DNA of 64,000 nt from Diadema setosum (GCF_964275005.1 NC_092695.1:11609697-11673696); one strand, 5' to 3'. Counted from the first letter of the stretch, positions 35,911-48,419 are shown. The notes: generated from the letters alone by a model not told the origin. Made by a program: numbers and translations.

Positions 35911-36783
35911 GTACACTGTATGTCCCCCCAAAAAAATTACAACGGGACCCTCCGCATTGATATCTTTAAAATAGTGAATCAATCTAAATACAAATTCAGG
36001 GTATGAAACTATAACTCATTGCCCACATCTTACAGAAAACCCCATTCGATTTGCCTCAGTGGTCAAAGAGAAATACGGAATTTTGTAGAGGATGTCGGGA
36101 ATCTCTTCCCTCCAAGTTCTGTCTATTGTATTCACACACAAGATCATCGAAGTGCTAAACTTGGAAGAATCAAACTCATGACATGCTTTACAACAATCCA
36201 CATTTCTCTGTGACCGAATGGGGATGGGGATGTTATATTTTAAGACCCTGAAGTAGCATTGAGACAATTTAATCATATCGGGTATAATCAATGCAAAAAC
36301 CTGATTGTAATTTTTTTTTTTGGACATACTACAGTATGTCCCAAAAAAATTACAATCAGACTTTCGAATTGATAACACCCAATATGATCGACCTGTCTAA
36401 GTGCTACTTCAGGGTCTTAAAATATAACATCTTAGCTCTATTTTACAAAAAAACAAAAAAAAACATTCAATTTGGTTAAGTGGTCACAGAGAAATGTAGA
36501 TTGTTGTAAAGCATGTCATGAGTCTGATTCTTCCAATTTTAGCAATTCAGTGCTCTTGTGTGTGAATACAATAGACAAAACTTGGAGGGAAGAGATTCCC
36601 AACATCCTCTACAAAATTCCTCATATCTCTTTGACCACTGAAGCAAATCGAATGGAGTTTTCTGTAAGATGTGGGCAATGATTTATAGTTTCATACCCTG
36701 AATTTGTATTTAGATTGATTCACTATTTTTAAAGATATCATTGCAGAGGGTCCCGTTGTAATTTTTTGGGGGACATGCTGTAC
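35911..36783. mobile_element. 870-bp near-perfect-length palindrome (fold-back element)
   Basis: Two arms of about 420-440 bp mirror each other around 36330 (GACATACT/AGTATGTC). The outer ends are GTATGTCCCCCCAAAAAAAT and ATTTTTTGGGGGACATGCTG. Both arms carry the same short frame when read outward (REEIPDILYKIP and REEIPNILYKIP), which simply reflects arm identity. The arms differ by scattered substitutions and small indels. Confidence 0.88.
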
Positions 36784-38429
36784 AACAGTGCTTGTTCACA
36801 AAAGTTAGGCTTCCCTCTATGACATTTGTACAATTGATTTTTAGCTCCCAGTTACTTTAAAAGTACTGTGATGTGTCGCATAATATCAGATCACTACATT
36901 GGAACTTCAGTTTCAGATTATGCAGGCACAGTAGTGTACACTACACTGTATGCCACGATCACAAAGGGTAAGTTTTTTTGAGCTACGACACGAAAATAGA
37001 TATCGACAGCGACACTTTCCAAGACTCAATTTCATTTTAAATTTACGAAAATATGTGAGTGGAAAAAAAAAGCTACCTTGATAATTATTATGTATGTTAT
37101 TTTGGACTTTTGGTGCAATTTGGGCATGAAGAATTTGAGATATGGATACGAAAGTGCATTAGATCTAAAATTGCTATTATATAGATCTTGACCTTTATTT
37201 TAGATAAATTGTATGTAGATTCTAACCAAACGTCGGCAAATAACACATTTATATGTAGACAGATTAGATTAACGCAAGGCGCCCTTAACTCGACCACAAA
37301 GACGTTCAAAATTCGACCGGCTGCTACATTATATACATGTAGAAACCTAGGCCTACAGTATATGCTTTTGCGCATGGTTGAACCTTGGCACAGGAGGTTC
37401 TACCTTGGTGTGGGTGCCGATATAGATACACACCTGTACTGTATATTCTAAAAGGCATAGGGTCTACAGACCATCCAGCTCAAGAGCTCAAGTCTTGGCA
37501 CCGAAGCCGAAGGCAGTTGTGGAAGTGACGACAGGCACAGCCTAGATCAACATGGCTTCTTCTAAAATTACTCAATTTCATTGTGCCTGGCCTCTGCATA
37601 ATCTCATAGTTGTAACTTTAATACAACAATAGTCAACATGAGCATTTGCCTTGTTTAACCAACACTTGCATACAATGTACATGATGAAGAATGAGCATAC
37701 TCGTGTCACAAGTGATACTGAATACCAACCGTGTCTTGTGTTCTCTCAGTACCGAAGTTATGGCTTAACTCTGCCTAACAGGTGAACTCAGCCCCTTGTA
37801 ATGAGGGTGCCATGGGCCAAGTTTACCCGCAATGGCGCTAAGCCGAGTTTACCACTTTACTAGTATTCATTTTGTAGAACTAGAAGTAAAATGTACTACT
37901 TGAAGTGCATGACGTTATTATAGTAAATAGGAAGAGTAAAATATGTCTTGTGATTGGTTAGATTGCATCATGTGATTGTCAGAAAACTTTGGCAGAGTTA
38001 ATAGCATGGTCATGCCACTGTAGTCTGAATGGAGTAGCACACACAGGCGCATGCACGTGACAGCTACAATGTAAAGGCGGCCAATCCCAGTGGCGGCAGC
38101 CTGGCACAGGTAAACGTGTAAAGTGACGGCTAATGGTAACCAATCACACGACAGGGGCATACAGTAGAACACGTTCTACATAAGGGGGCGGCTGAGCATG
38201 GCTGATCACAGCTACGTGTAGTGTATCTAGGTGTGTATGCCAACCTTTTATGTGGCAACACTAGGCATGCGCGTTTGGGCTGTGGGTGCCTGTGCCCGAC
38301 TGGGCGCAGACCATAAACACAGCATGTCTCCAACGGTTCGTTCGAAAGGTCCGGTCTCCAAATACCGCACCAACCGGATATGAAGCCACGAGGCGCCATC
38401 TGCTATGGGGCCTATGATCCAGCTCAGTG

Positions 38430-38580
38430 ATGTTCCTGTGCTACGTTCCTGCACATCTGCATTCCTGTGCTCCGCTCCATTTCTGAGCTCCGTTGTTCCT
38501 GAGCCCCATTCCTGTACTCCGTTCCCGTTCTCCGTTCCTGTTCGGCCATTCGGTTCCTGTTCTGTTCGACCGTCCAATTC
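38430..38580. repeat. Degenerate CCGTTCCTG minisatellite
   Basis: Short imperfect repeats of TTCCTGTGCTCCG / CCGTTCCTGTTC recur through about 150 bp. Confidence 0.6.
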
Positions 38581-38818
38581 CCATTTCGTTTCTACCAAGA
38601 AGCAGTAAGCTTGTTTCTGCCAAGTCCGTCCGTGACAGGTGTACCATTAATCTGTGTTTTGACCACACCACTATACCGAATGCTTTCTGCGCGTCTACAC
38701 TTTGTCTATGTCGAGATTTACAACAAGGGACGTAAGGTTATAGTAGTAGGACCAGAGCCGTAAATACGGCTTTCAGAAGGACAAGGCCAATTCTTTCTAA
38801 TGTATGTGTGCATACACA

Positions 38819-39334
38819 GAGTGCTACATAAGCACTTGCCCGATTGCCCGGGGCAAGTGAAAATCAAATTCGGGCAAGTGTTTTTGAACAATAAGAACAA
38901 GTGCTTGCCCGAATCGGGCAAGCAAAGAGGTTTTACACCACCTTTTTTCTCACTTATTCCCCCAACAAGCCCACAAAGTCAACCACACAAAAGCCAAAAT
39001 ATAATGGCTGTTTAGTGATGCAACGCACTCTATATTTCATTTCACCATCTTTCCAACACTAATATGTGAAGAAGCCCCAGTGCAATGCAACAGCAACACT
39101 TGATCGGACCAAATTTGTTACTCAGTATACTCCATTCCAGCAAATCAATGTGTTCCGATGATTATGTTTTATCAAGCCCTTGACTAACACATGTTTTTGT
39201 ATATTATTTCCTTATATTTTGGGCTTTCATTTCGGGCAAGTAAAATTAATATTCGGGCAAGTGTTTTGCAGCAAATTCTAAAATCTGCTTGCCCGACCGG
39301 GCAAGTGGTAAAATAAAGTCGTGTAGCACCCTGG
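38819..39334. mobile_element. MITE with CTTGCCCG hairpins at both ends
   Basis: The left AGTGCTACATAAGCACTTGC then CCGATTGCCCGGGGCAAG matches the inverse of the right GCCCGACCGGGCAAGTGGTA then CGTGTAGCACC. CTTGCCCGAATCGGGCAAG palindromes are repeated internally (for example 38901-38920), so each end folds into several small hairpins. Confidence 0.8.
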
Positions 39335-40102
39335 TAGAGCACAGAACGCAGAAAGTAGCAGTTTAAATGCAAGTCTGTTCAGCAATACGCATGCGCAGCT
39401 GTGCCAGCTGTACGTGAACAAGGTATTGTTACTAACGTGTTAGTATTCTGTGTGCGAGTAATCATTACGGTGTATACTTAGAGTAAAACCTTCAGTTTTC
39501 GGACACTTAAGCTTTTCTGCAATATTTGTTCTTGAAAGTCAAATAACACAATGCAAAATTATATCTGCCACAATATATGTTAAATATATCAAACTACAGT
39601 ACTTTTTCTCAATGTTGATTTTGTTAAATATAAAACATAAAATTTCACAAAATCCCAACATTTTATGACCTTGATAATCCCCAAGAATCTGTCCGGCCTC
39701 TCCAGAATTCAGATGCGCGCTATGCACATTCAATGTCAATGCGCATACATTTACAAGGCTGCTGAAAAATGCGCTGCGCCTTACCTTGTTGGCGCAAGGT
39801 TGCATCGTTGCGCCGCCCATTCCTGTCCGAATTCTGGTGACTCACCACTTGTATTCAGCCCCTGTACTTGTGTGCATTCATTCAATGCATCGGCACGTAC
39901 GGAGATTTTGTTTTTCTTTTGTATTTTTGAGGATTCTTAACACAGGACCTAATTTGTGCATGGTTTGGAAAAGTTGCGCCGATTCTGCGTTTTCACAGTG
40001 AAATTCTGGATTTTAGATGGATTTTTGGAGGTGACTCAGGCACTTTCCTGTTGTGAACGACTGTGCAAGTATGTAGTGCCAGTTACTGCTACTGACATAC
40101 TA

Positions 40103-40869
40103 GACAGAAAGATCCGTCTGTCCGGAGGAGTCTTTTATCTTTTTGACGTTACCACTCTCCTCCGTAGACAGATGGAAGTTAATAGTACACATCTCTGTGT
40201 GGATGGTCTTTAACCACTGTCTCTATGGAAAATTGGGTGAGGTACCTCACCCTTCTCGATTGCGTCTAATTCACGGCCCTAGGTCGGCAAATTTAAGCTT
40301 GTATAGTAAAATCAAAATTTCAAGAATGCAGTACAGTACACTCACCAGATTAATGAATAATCCAACATTTTGGTAGAATTTTCAACGTAAAACACACATC
40401 AACCAGCCCGTCGCATCATAGCCAAACTGCAGAAACATATGAATCTGTTAGCCAATCACATGCGAGGTAGTTTCTACGTGTTTTTTTTTATTAAAACACG
40501 TACCTCGTATGTGATTGGCTAACATATTCAAAATGGCGACTTACAGCTAGCGAACGGTGATGTTGCGATATGGATTAAATTTCTGCGTTATAACCTAGTT
40601 ACTGTGAGTATTTCGATTGCACAATGTGAGAAATTTACCCCAAATATTGCTGCATAATGTGTCGTGTCATGTCAAACTTGTTTGAATGTAAAAAGCTGTC
40701 TGAAATTTGGTTTATCGTAACGTTTGATCTGTGCGCAACCGCTGGCAGCACATCCACACAAGAGCTGGCATCATTGACTTCGGTCTGTATAAAGAGGGGA
40801 TCCGTGAAGCCAGACGCAGTCTCCGCGGAACATTTCACCGACGACCAGTTACAGACCGATCTTTCGGTC
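40103..40869. mobile_element. GACMGAAAGATC element, long form
   Basis: It begins GACAGAAAGATCCGTCTGTC and ends with the inverse AGACCGATCTTTCGGTC, like the short form at 45925. About 620 bp (40165-40788) separate the two halves, including a smaller hairpin. Confidence 0.65.
40447..40523. repeat. 77-bp hairpin
   Basis: GTTAGCCAATCACATGCGAG then GTA is mirrored by TACCTCGTATGTGATTGGCT then AAC, with ACGTGTTTTTTTTTATTAAA at the loop. Confidence 0.85.
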
Positions 40870-42689
40870 AACTGACGTACTGGACTATTGCCCATGAGGG
40901 CATGATGGTCGATGGTACATCGATGTATTGTTGTGATTGTGTAGAACTCCAAATAGATGTCCTAGATGTCTACTCTAAATAATCTGAATATCCCTCATGC
41001 AGTTCTATTCACCTCGCCCTGCAGACTCGGTGAAACAAAACAGCACTCGGGATAATTACATAATAATGTATTGTAGACCCATTTGTCGTTCTACAATCCA
41101 GTCAGTATCACCTGCCAGTACAGAACACGAACATGATGGTGGATGAGCATGAGCATAAAACCCCATTGGTATAATACTTTAATAGAAAACTAGCGCCAAC
41201 TCAATAACTAAGTGATCATCAATCATCTAGAGTTCTAAAAATTCTAGCTAGCGCACTAACTTTGTTACAGCAGCAAGATAATTGATTGTGTCGCGAAACC
41301 ATTCAGAATCAGAGGCTAGACACTCAAGCATCACACAGTTCACACACAATCATTCTTCACAGAAGAACCACACATGCACAGGCTAGGCACAGCCTATTCC
41401 TAGCTACACGTGACATGGTGACACCATAGGAAATCAGTCTCCACAATGCTAAGCATACCTTTGGAGTAGTAATGTATTCCATAACGGAATTAGTTCGACT
41501 GCTCCTCCTTCTCGGCATTAGCTCAACAACATGAGTAGTCGTATGCTTTCTTTCCTGTCCCGCCGCCGGTCATGTACAGACGATGGGGTAATGAATCACT
41601 CGCACAGTCAGTCGCAGGTCGGACTCACAAGCTTGATGCTAGCTGCTGCCTGTCCTGCTGACGATCTCAGTCCGTGCACTGCACTGTCGCTGTACCGGTA
41701 CCAGCGAGACGTTGTCAGCAAGATTCCCAGACGGATCCTGATCAGACCACTAATTGACATGAGTTGTCAAAAGAATGCGAAAAAATAAACAGTACAAAAA
41801 GCCGACCTCTTACTTTCTCGGAATCTGTTCATATCACCTGTGCATATTATAGTCTAATTATGCGAATATTTGGATCCCATCCACTATTATATAGCACACG
41901 TATGAACCCGTGTCCTCCGATCTCTATCCATCGCGACTGACTCGCTCATCGCTCTGATCCGATAAACCATAGCCTACAGATACACTGTGTACTGTCACAC
42001 TACGTTTTACACGCGCGTAGTGCGCGCGAACCCGTCCACGTCCCTCTTCATCCATAAACACCACCATCCTCTAATGTGCACGCGTTTCTACGTACGCCTC
42101 TCACCTGACGCGTACGCTTGTGACAAAAACAGACGAAGAAAAGAACAAAATCCCCTCAAAAACAGGGAGGTGGGACCCCCTGCTCAAAAGAAGGGAATCT
42201 CTCACCAGTACACGCCCACCAGTTCAGCAGTGTATCCAGAATTATCTTTCCCTACCAAAATATAAATGATTAATATTTTAAAATCATTAATATAAATGAT
42301 TATAAAGACTATAGTTAATGGACTGCACAATAATGTAGAAATCATATGAAAGATCATATTTCTAATTGTCAGTCAATATCCCATTTCAAGCTCATTGTTT
42401 CTCACTTTACTGTCTCTATAGGGAATAACATTACCATAACGAATAACGTAATGATAGCATCATCACCCAGTATTTCCTAAATCCTCGAAAGAGTTATACA
42501 CAGAAGGTTGTCTATTTCCCTCAATATCATTAATTGATTTAGGCCTACTTGTCCCTGTATACCAATTTGGTTTTGCATAGATAAAGTGACATTCTGCCCT
42601 GTTATTGAATAGGTGACAGATTTTTTTTTTTAACAAAGAACATATGGTTGGAGGTTTTATGGGTTTATGAAAGGCAACGGCGTAAATCC

Positions 42690-42835
42690 GGACTGAGGAG
42701 GGGGGGGGGGGGGGGGGGGGTGGTCACCATCACCACGATTACAAGCCCATAACCGGACCGGCGCAGCCTTGGGGGGGGGGGGGGGGGGGAAGGGGAAGGG
42801 AAGCTTGATGAACCCCCCCCCCCCCCCACACACAC
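42690..42835. repeat. Poly-G and poly-C tracts
   Basis: Long G runs are followed by a C run with a short spacer. Length is likely unreliable in assembly, and frames through it are meaningless. Confidence 0.9.
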
Positions 42836-43419
42836 ACACTTTACAGGGATCGGATGTCCCACTCTTTTGCAAGGAATAAGTTATAGTGGGAGGAAAGTGG
42901 CAGGAAAAATATGAAGACGTTTTGTTCTTGTTGCTTTTTTTTTTTTGCTTGTCAGATGACTTTCGGCGGAAAATGAGACCTTAAAAGTATGAAAACATTT
43001 TTCTTTTTGTTTTTGAAATATCTGTGAGAGGGAGCGGAACGACTGAACGGGGGGAGGGTGTGTATCCCTCTCCCACACGAGGAAGATTTTGCATTTTCAG
43101 ACCTGAAATTCAGCGATTTGGTGCACACTTTTGGTGAAATTTTGTTTTCTTTTCTTTAAAAAACAATAAGAAAATGAAATATTCACAATATAATTAATTG
43201 AATGACTAAATCGTGGTATTTCAGCTCTTGCTCCGCCTGTGCGACTCACTGTGAAGGCCTACTAAATAATGGGGCCTATCGCCGGCGTAGACAGGATTTG
43301 ATCTTAGAAGGAGCGGTTATGTGCCACGGAGGGAGCGAAGCAAGCGAGGGGGGGGGGGGGAGGGTATGGTAGGGAGGTTTCCCCCTCCCACGATGAAATC
43401 TTTTTACATTAATAATTTA

Positions 43420-45070
43420 GACATTTTACAGTCCCAAAACTGCCGTTTGTAGCTATATTTTTCGCTTTAGAAACTAAGGAGGGCCGCACCGGGCGCAACT
43501 GCTGTCAATCACTGGCAGCAACATCAGGAGAATGGCACAGCAATTAAATGCGAGCGAGCTTGAAATTTTTGATATTTACAGTCTAAAAACTGCCGTTTGT
43601 AGCTATATTTTTCGCTGTGGAAATCAAGGGGGGCCGCACCGGGCGCAACTGCTGTCAATCACTGGCAGCAACATCAGGAGAATGACATAGTGGTTAAATG
43701 CGAGCGAGTGGAGCGAGCGAGCTTTAAAAATTTTTGACATTTTACAGTCCAAAGACTGCCGTTTGTGGCTGTATTTTTTCGCTTTGGAAATTAAGGGGGG
43801 GGCACACCGGGCGCAACTCCTGGCAATTACTGGCAGCAACATCAGGAAAACGGCATAACGATTAAATGCGAGCGAGCGAAGCGAGTGAGCTTGAAAATTT
43901 TGATATTTTACAGTCTAAAAAACTGTCCTTTGTGGCTGTATTTTTTTGCTTTGGAAATTAAGGGGGCGCACCGGGCGTAAACTGCTGGCAATTACTGGCA
44001 GCAACATCATGAGAATGGCATAATGATTAAATGCGAGGGAGCGAAGCGAGTAAGCTTGAAAATTTTGACATTTTACAGTCTAAAAAACTGTCGTTTGTGG
44101 CTGTATTTTTTCGCTTTGGAAATTAAGGGGGCGCACCAGGCGAAAACTACTGGCAATTACTGACAGCAGCATCAGGAGGATGGCATAATGGTTAAATGCG
44201 AGCGAGCGAAGCGATCGAGCTTCAAAATTTTGACATTAAATTTGCAGTCCCAAAACAGCCGCTTGTAGTTATATTTTTCGCTTTGGAAATTAAGGGGGGG
44301 GGGGGGGCGCAACGGGCGAAAACTGCTGGCAATAACTGGCAGCAACACAAGGAGAATGGAATAATGATTAGTAATGCGAGCGAGCGAAGGGAGCGAAGCG
44401 AGAGAGCTTCAAAATTTTGACATTTTACAGTCCCAAAACTGCCGTTTGTAGCTATGTTTTTTGCTTTGGCAATTAAGGGGCGCACCGGGCGCAACTGCTG
44501 TCAGTCACTGGCAGCAGCATCAGGAGAATGGCATAGCAGTTAATGCGAGCGAGCTTTAAAATTTTGACATTTTACACTCCAAAAACTGCCGTTTGTAGCT
44601 ATATTTTTCGCTTTTGTTGTCCCACTTTATGGGGGAACCACCCCCCCCCCCCCCCATCGACGCCTCTTCATAAAAAACTGCTGTCAGTCACTGGCAGCAA
44701 CATCAGGAGAATGGCATAGCGGTTAAAAAAATGCGAGCGAGCGCAGCGAGCGAGCTTTAAAATGTTGACATTTACACTCCAAAAACTGCCGTTTTTAGCT
44801 ATATTTTTCGCTTTTGTTTGTCCCACTTTATGGGGGAACCACCCCCCTCCCCCCCCCCCCCCCCCCCCCATCGACGCCTCTTCATAAAAAACTGCTGTCA
44901 GTCACTGGCAACAACATCAGGAGAATGGCATAGCGGTTAAATGCGAGCGAGGCAGCGAGCGAGCTTTAAAATGTTGACATTTTACACTCCAAAAACTGCC
45001 GTTTTTAGCTATATTTTTCGCTTTTGTTTGTCCCACTTTTATGGGGGAACCACCCCCCCCCCCATCGACG
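43420..45070. repeat. Ten-copy satellite, unit about 150-207 bp
   Basis: Units start with ACATTTTACAGTCCAAAAAC then TGCCGTTTGTAGCTATATTT at about 43421, 43574, 43736, 43901, 44067, 44231, 44420, 44568, 44767 and 44975. Each continues with TTCGCTTTGGAAATTAAGG, a poly-G or poly-C run, GCACCGGGCGCAACTGCTG, ACTGGCAGCAACATCAGGAG and AATGCGAGCGAGCGAAGCG. The last three units have a variant middle (TCCCACTTTATGGGGGAACC). Confidence 0.93.
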
Positions 45071-45924
45071 CCTCTTCATAATATAAGATCTGCTCCACAC
45101 TCTTTGATAAATTAGGGAAATATACGTCAATATCAAAAGTGTACAAAGTTATCGAAAGGGATCCTGTATAGCAGAGCATTTGCATGTTTATGATTGCAAT
45201 ACAACGAGCTGGTGCATAATTCTGGCGATATTTGGACAATATTTTCCATTAAGAAAGCTCGAGATTTGTCCTCATCTCGGGAATTGCTTGGGGGATAAAT
45301 GATTTGTCTGCCTAAACACATAGGGGCGGGGCAAATGCCCCTTTGCCCCCCCCCCCCCCAAATAGATTCGACGCCCCTGATCTTCCCTGGGTATGCCCAT
45401 CCTGACTGAGTCATCAGTCACTGTCGTTTCTCAATAATGATTCAGGAAATGGAGGGGGTTCAATTATGGCGATTTTTTTTTTATTGTTTGTTTGTTTGTT
45501 TTCGTACATATTTTGCAGATGGTCCCCAGTTACTCGCGTCATAGGATGTTTACATGTAGGCCTATAATATTTGACGTTGTCAACGTCTGAGCCATACCTC
45601 GCAGCGTATGTCGATTTTACTTTCTGAGCGAGCGAGCGAAGCGAGCGAGCGCCTGAGAAAATTGTGTATACATTTTCCTACAAGATAGCATATATTGTTC
45701 AGCTCTGTTACCTGTCTGAAGGCCGGCGTACAAACGTCATGCAATATGCCAAAATTGATACATATCACATTTCTGCTTCCTCCATTTTTTCCCTAAAAAT
45801 TCAGGGGGATGATTGTACAGGCCATCCCCCCCCCCTCCTCCTTTCAGGGGGGGATATATCCCCCCATCCCCATCCCCCCCCCCCCCGGGATTTACGCCCA
45901 TGATGAAAGGCATATAATTTTGTA

Positions 45925-46068
45925 GACAGAAAGATCCGTCTGTCCAGAGGACTCTTTATAGTTTTGCCATTGACGCTGTCCTCCGTAATATACGGAGGGG
46001 ATCCGTGAAGCCAGACGCAGTCTCCGCGGAACATTCCCCGACGGACAGATACAGACCGATCTTTCGGT
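45925..46068. mobile_element. GACMGAAAGATC hairpin element, short form
   Basis: GACAGAAAGATCCGTCTGTC and its near inverse GACAGATACAGACCGATCTT then TCGGTC enclose CTCCGTAATATACGGAGG and CCAGACGCAGTCTCCGCGGA. This is a 144-bp copy of the 40103 element lacking the insert. Confidence 0.75.
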
Positions 46069-46071
46069 CAA

Positions 46072-47165
46072 ATAATTTTGATACTATCGATCATGACATA
46101 TTGATCAATATTACTGATGAGTTATGGTGTCCGGGGTATAGCTTATCTTGGGTTAGTAATTTTATCCAACAGAAAACAAAATGTAGCATTTCACTCTTCA
46201 GAATCCTTTTTATAAATCTAATATTAATATGTGGTGTCCCTCAAGGATCCATATCGGGTCCCTTTTTCTTTCTAAAAAGAAAACTTTAATGACATCATAA
46301 ATTCACCTTCGCTTCATACTCTTTTTTTTTTAATTCCCACAAATATTTGTAACTCCTATCACCACACTAGATACTGAGATAAAAAGCCTCCCATGTTGGT
46401 TTGTATGTAATAAGTTATCCTTAATATTTCGAAGACAAATTTGGTAAGATCTAAGTTGTGTAATGTTTCAAATGTCGAGTATATTAATTACACTATTCGT
46501 GTTGACGAACAGGCAATTTTTGAAAAGAGATATATAGGGCCTGCTAAATTCTTAGGCATTACTATTGATTCGAATTTGTCTTAGAATGATCACAGAAACA
46601 ATGTTCATGCTTCAGTTTCTTGTCTTCAGAATCTCATCATATACCACCTGCATGAGAAACTTGATTTCTGCGAGGTCTTTGTCTATTTTGAAAAAAATAA
46701 AATGTCTTTTTATATCTATATATCAAATGCTGTATTGTTTTGGGAAATAAAATTGTGGTTCGGAACTAAAAACTCACTCAATATATTACTTTTGCAAAAA
46801 TGAGCAGCAAGAGGCTGATTACGATCTCATTATGTTTATCTTCTTATGACCCACTGCTTTCTCCATTTGAAACTAGTGATGTGACTTTTCAAACAGCAAC
46901 CTATATGGCATAAACACACGTTCGACCAACTTCCCTCGGTGTTCAATGACTTTTAATCCCTAATTCCAACATTCATTCTTTCTATATACCCAACTCGCCG
47001 TTCATCTGATGATTATCATCTTGAAAACCCCAAGAATTAAATAGCGCAAAAATCTGTAAAACATCGTGGCCCTGATGTCTGGAATCTTTCACCCGACAGT
47101 AAATTTAAAAACAGTGTAAATCATTTACTTGTATTTAAAAACAACTTGATGACATGATATTACAT
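46072..47165 (+). mobile_element. Decayed non-LTR retrotransposon (LINE) reverse transcriptase
   Basis: Broken frames read FDTIDHDILIN, WVSNFIQQKTKCSI, GVPQGSISGPFFF, CNKLSLNISKTN, FLGITIDSNLS and LLLQKRAARG, followed by a C-terminal part. These are the DxxDH, GVPQGS and thumb-region signatures of a CR1/Jockey-type RT. Stops and frameshifts make it a pseudogene. The YADDT motif is not visible here. Confidence 0.88.
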
Positions 47166-47895
47166 CAATATTAATATGTCTGATTATTAGAGCATATCGT
47201 TGACGTGTTTCATCTGCTTCTTCTTATTCATTCACTTCTATGATTCAATATTAGACAAAGCAGGGTCACGAGCTTAAAACACAATGAATATGATAGAATA
47301 TATTAAGAAACATACACACAACTGACCTCCACACAAACTTTCCACATTTTTGCACAATGCACCGTTGAACCTTTTTGTCTTCATTTCCTTTTTTTTTCCC
47401 CTCTCCACTCACTCACAGTGAGTGGTGACTAATTGAGTATATCCCGCGAATTTTTCGTATTGTTTATTGCAGTAAGGCAACTATAATTTCTGAGGCCATT
47501 ATCTCGTCAAGCGTTTGCTTATACATTATTATGATGATGATCTTCTCTATTTCTGTTATTTTTTTATGTTTATGTTTGTCTTTTGAACAGAAGGTACATG
47601 TGATTCTTAGTTTTGCATATGCATAAAAGGACACCTGCATGCTTCGTTCTGTATTATCATGGAATGATGTCGTATATAATCATTATCTGTTTCATTTTCA
47701 TTTTCATTTCATTTTCATCCATTTTTGTTTAATGCACGACTTGCACGTACTTCAGTCCGAGGACTGTTCTTCCGCAGGTCCGTGCTAACAAAACACCCAG
47801 AAATGTATGTAACAGAAATGAAAACAATACTGTTAGATTCATTGTACTTGATTACTTCGTTCAAGTGACTTTTTCTTTTACGTTTATGTATAACA

Positions 47896-47995
47896 NNNNN
47901 NNNNNNNNNNNNNNNNNNNNNNNNNNNNNNNNNNNNNNNNNNNNNNNNNNNNNNNNNNNNNNNNNNNNNNNNNNNNNNNNNNNNNNNNNNNNNNN
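47896..47995. other. Assembly gap (100 N)
   Basis: A round-number gap. The 9-mer TGTATAACA stands on both sides, so the flanks may overlap and the true gap may be zero or negative. Confidence 0.98.
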
Positions 47996-48419
47996 TGTAT
48001 AACAAAAGAAAAAAAATGCGGAGATAAAATAAAAATCTGCAATATCATTCAGTCAATCAATTAATCAATCAATCAATCAATCAAAACCAAAAATTATGCG
48101 GTTTCCAAGCAAGAAAACGAGAGTAACATGATGGACGCAACGTGTGTGATAGAGTATGACTAAGTAGACCCCTAAAGAACAGAGAAAATGTCTTCAGAAA
48201 TATAAAGAGTATATAGGCATGTAAACACAGAGATAAAAAAAACACAGACAAACAAGACCGAGTTTATTTGGGAGAGACTGAAAAAAATAAAGAAAATTAA
48301 TACTTTTATACTGCATATAGATTAGTTCCATTTTCACTGGTTTATATACGGATTAAGTTATAAATGGCAATCATACATTGAATGATTTTTTTCCGTCTCC
48401 TTAACTCTTCCTCCCTTCC

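Larger units (their letters stand above)
36790..42660. other. Gene-poor stretch
   Basis: Apart from the repeats listed I see no supported exon. The open frame at 41531-41788 (+) and the one at 38248-38598 (-) lack recognisable domains; the second lies in a degenerate CCGTTCCTG-type minisatellite. Confidence 0.5.

Noticed and set aside
36016..36681. Two similar frames (minus and plus) suggesting a duplicated small gene
   Set aside because: They are the two arms of one palindromic element, so the similarity follows from the inverted repeat and not from coding constraint.
38248..38598. 116-aa Glu/Gly/Asn-rich minus-strand frame
   Set aside because: It derives from the degenerate CCGTTCCTG minisatellite.
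43420..45070. CRISPR-like regular repeats
   Set aside because: The host is eukaryotic, units are 150 bp or longer, and there are no unique spacers; this is a satellite.
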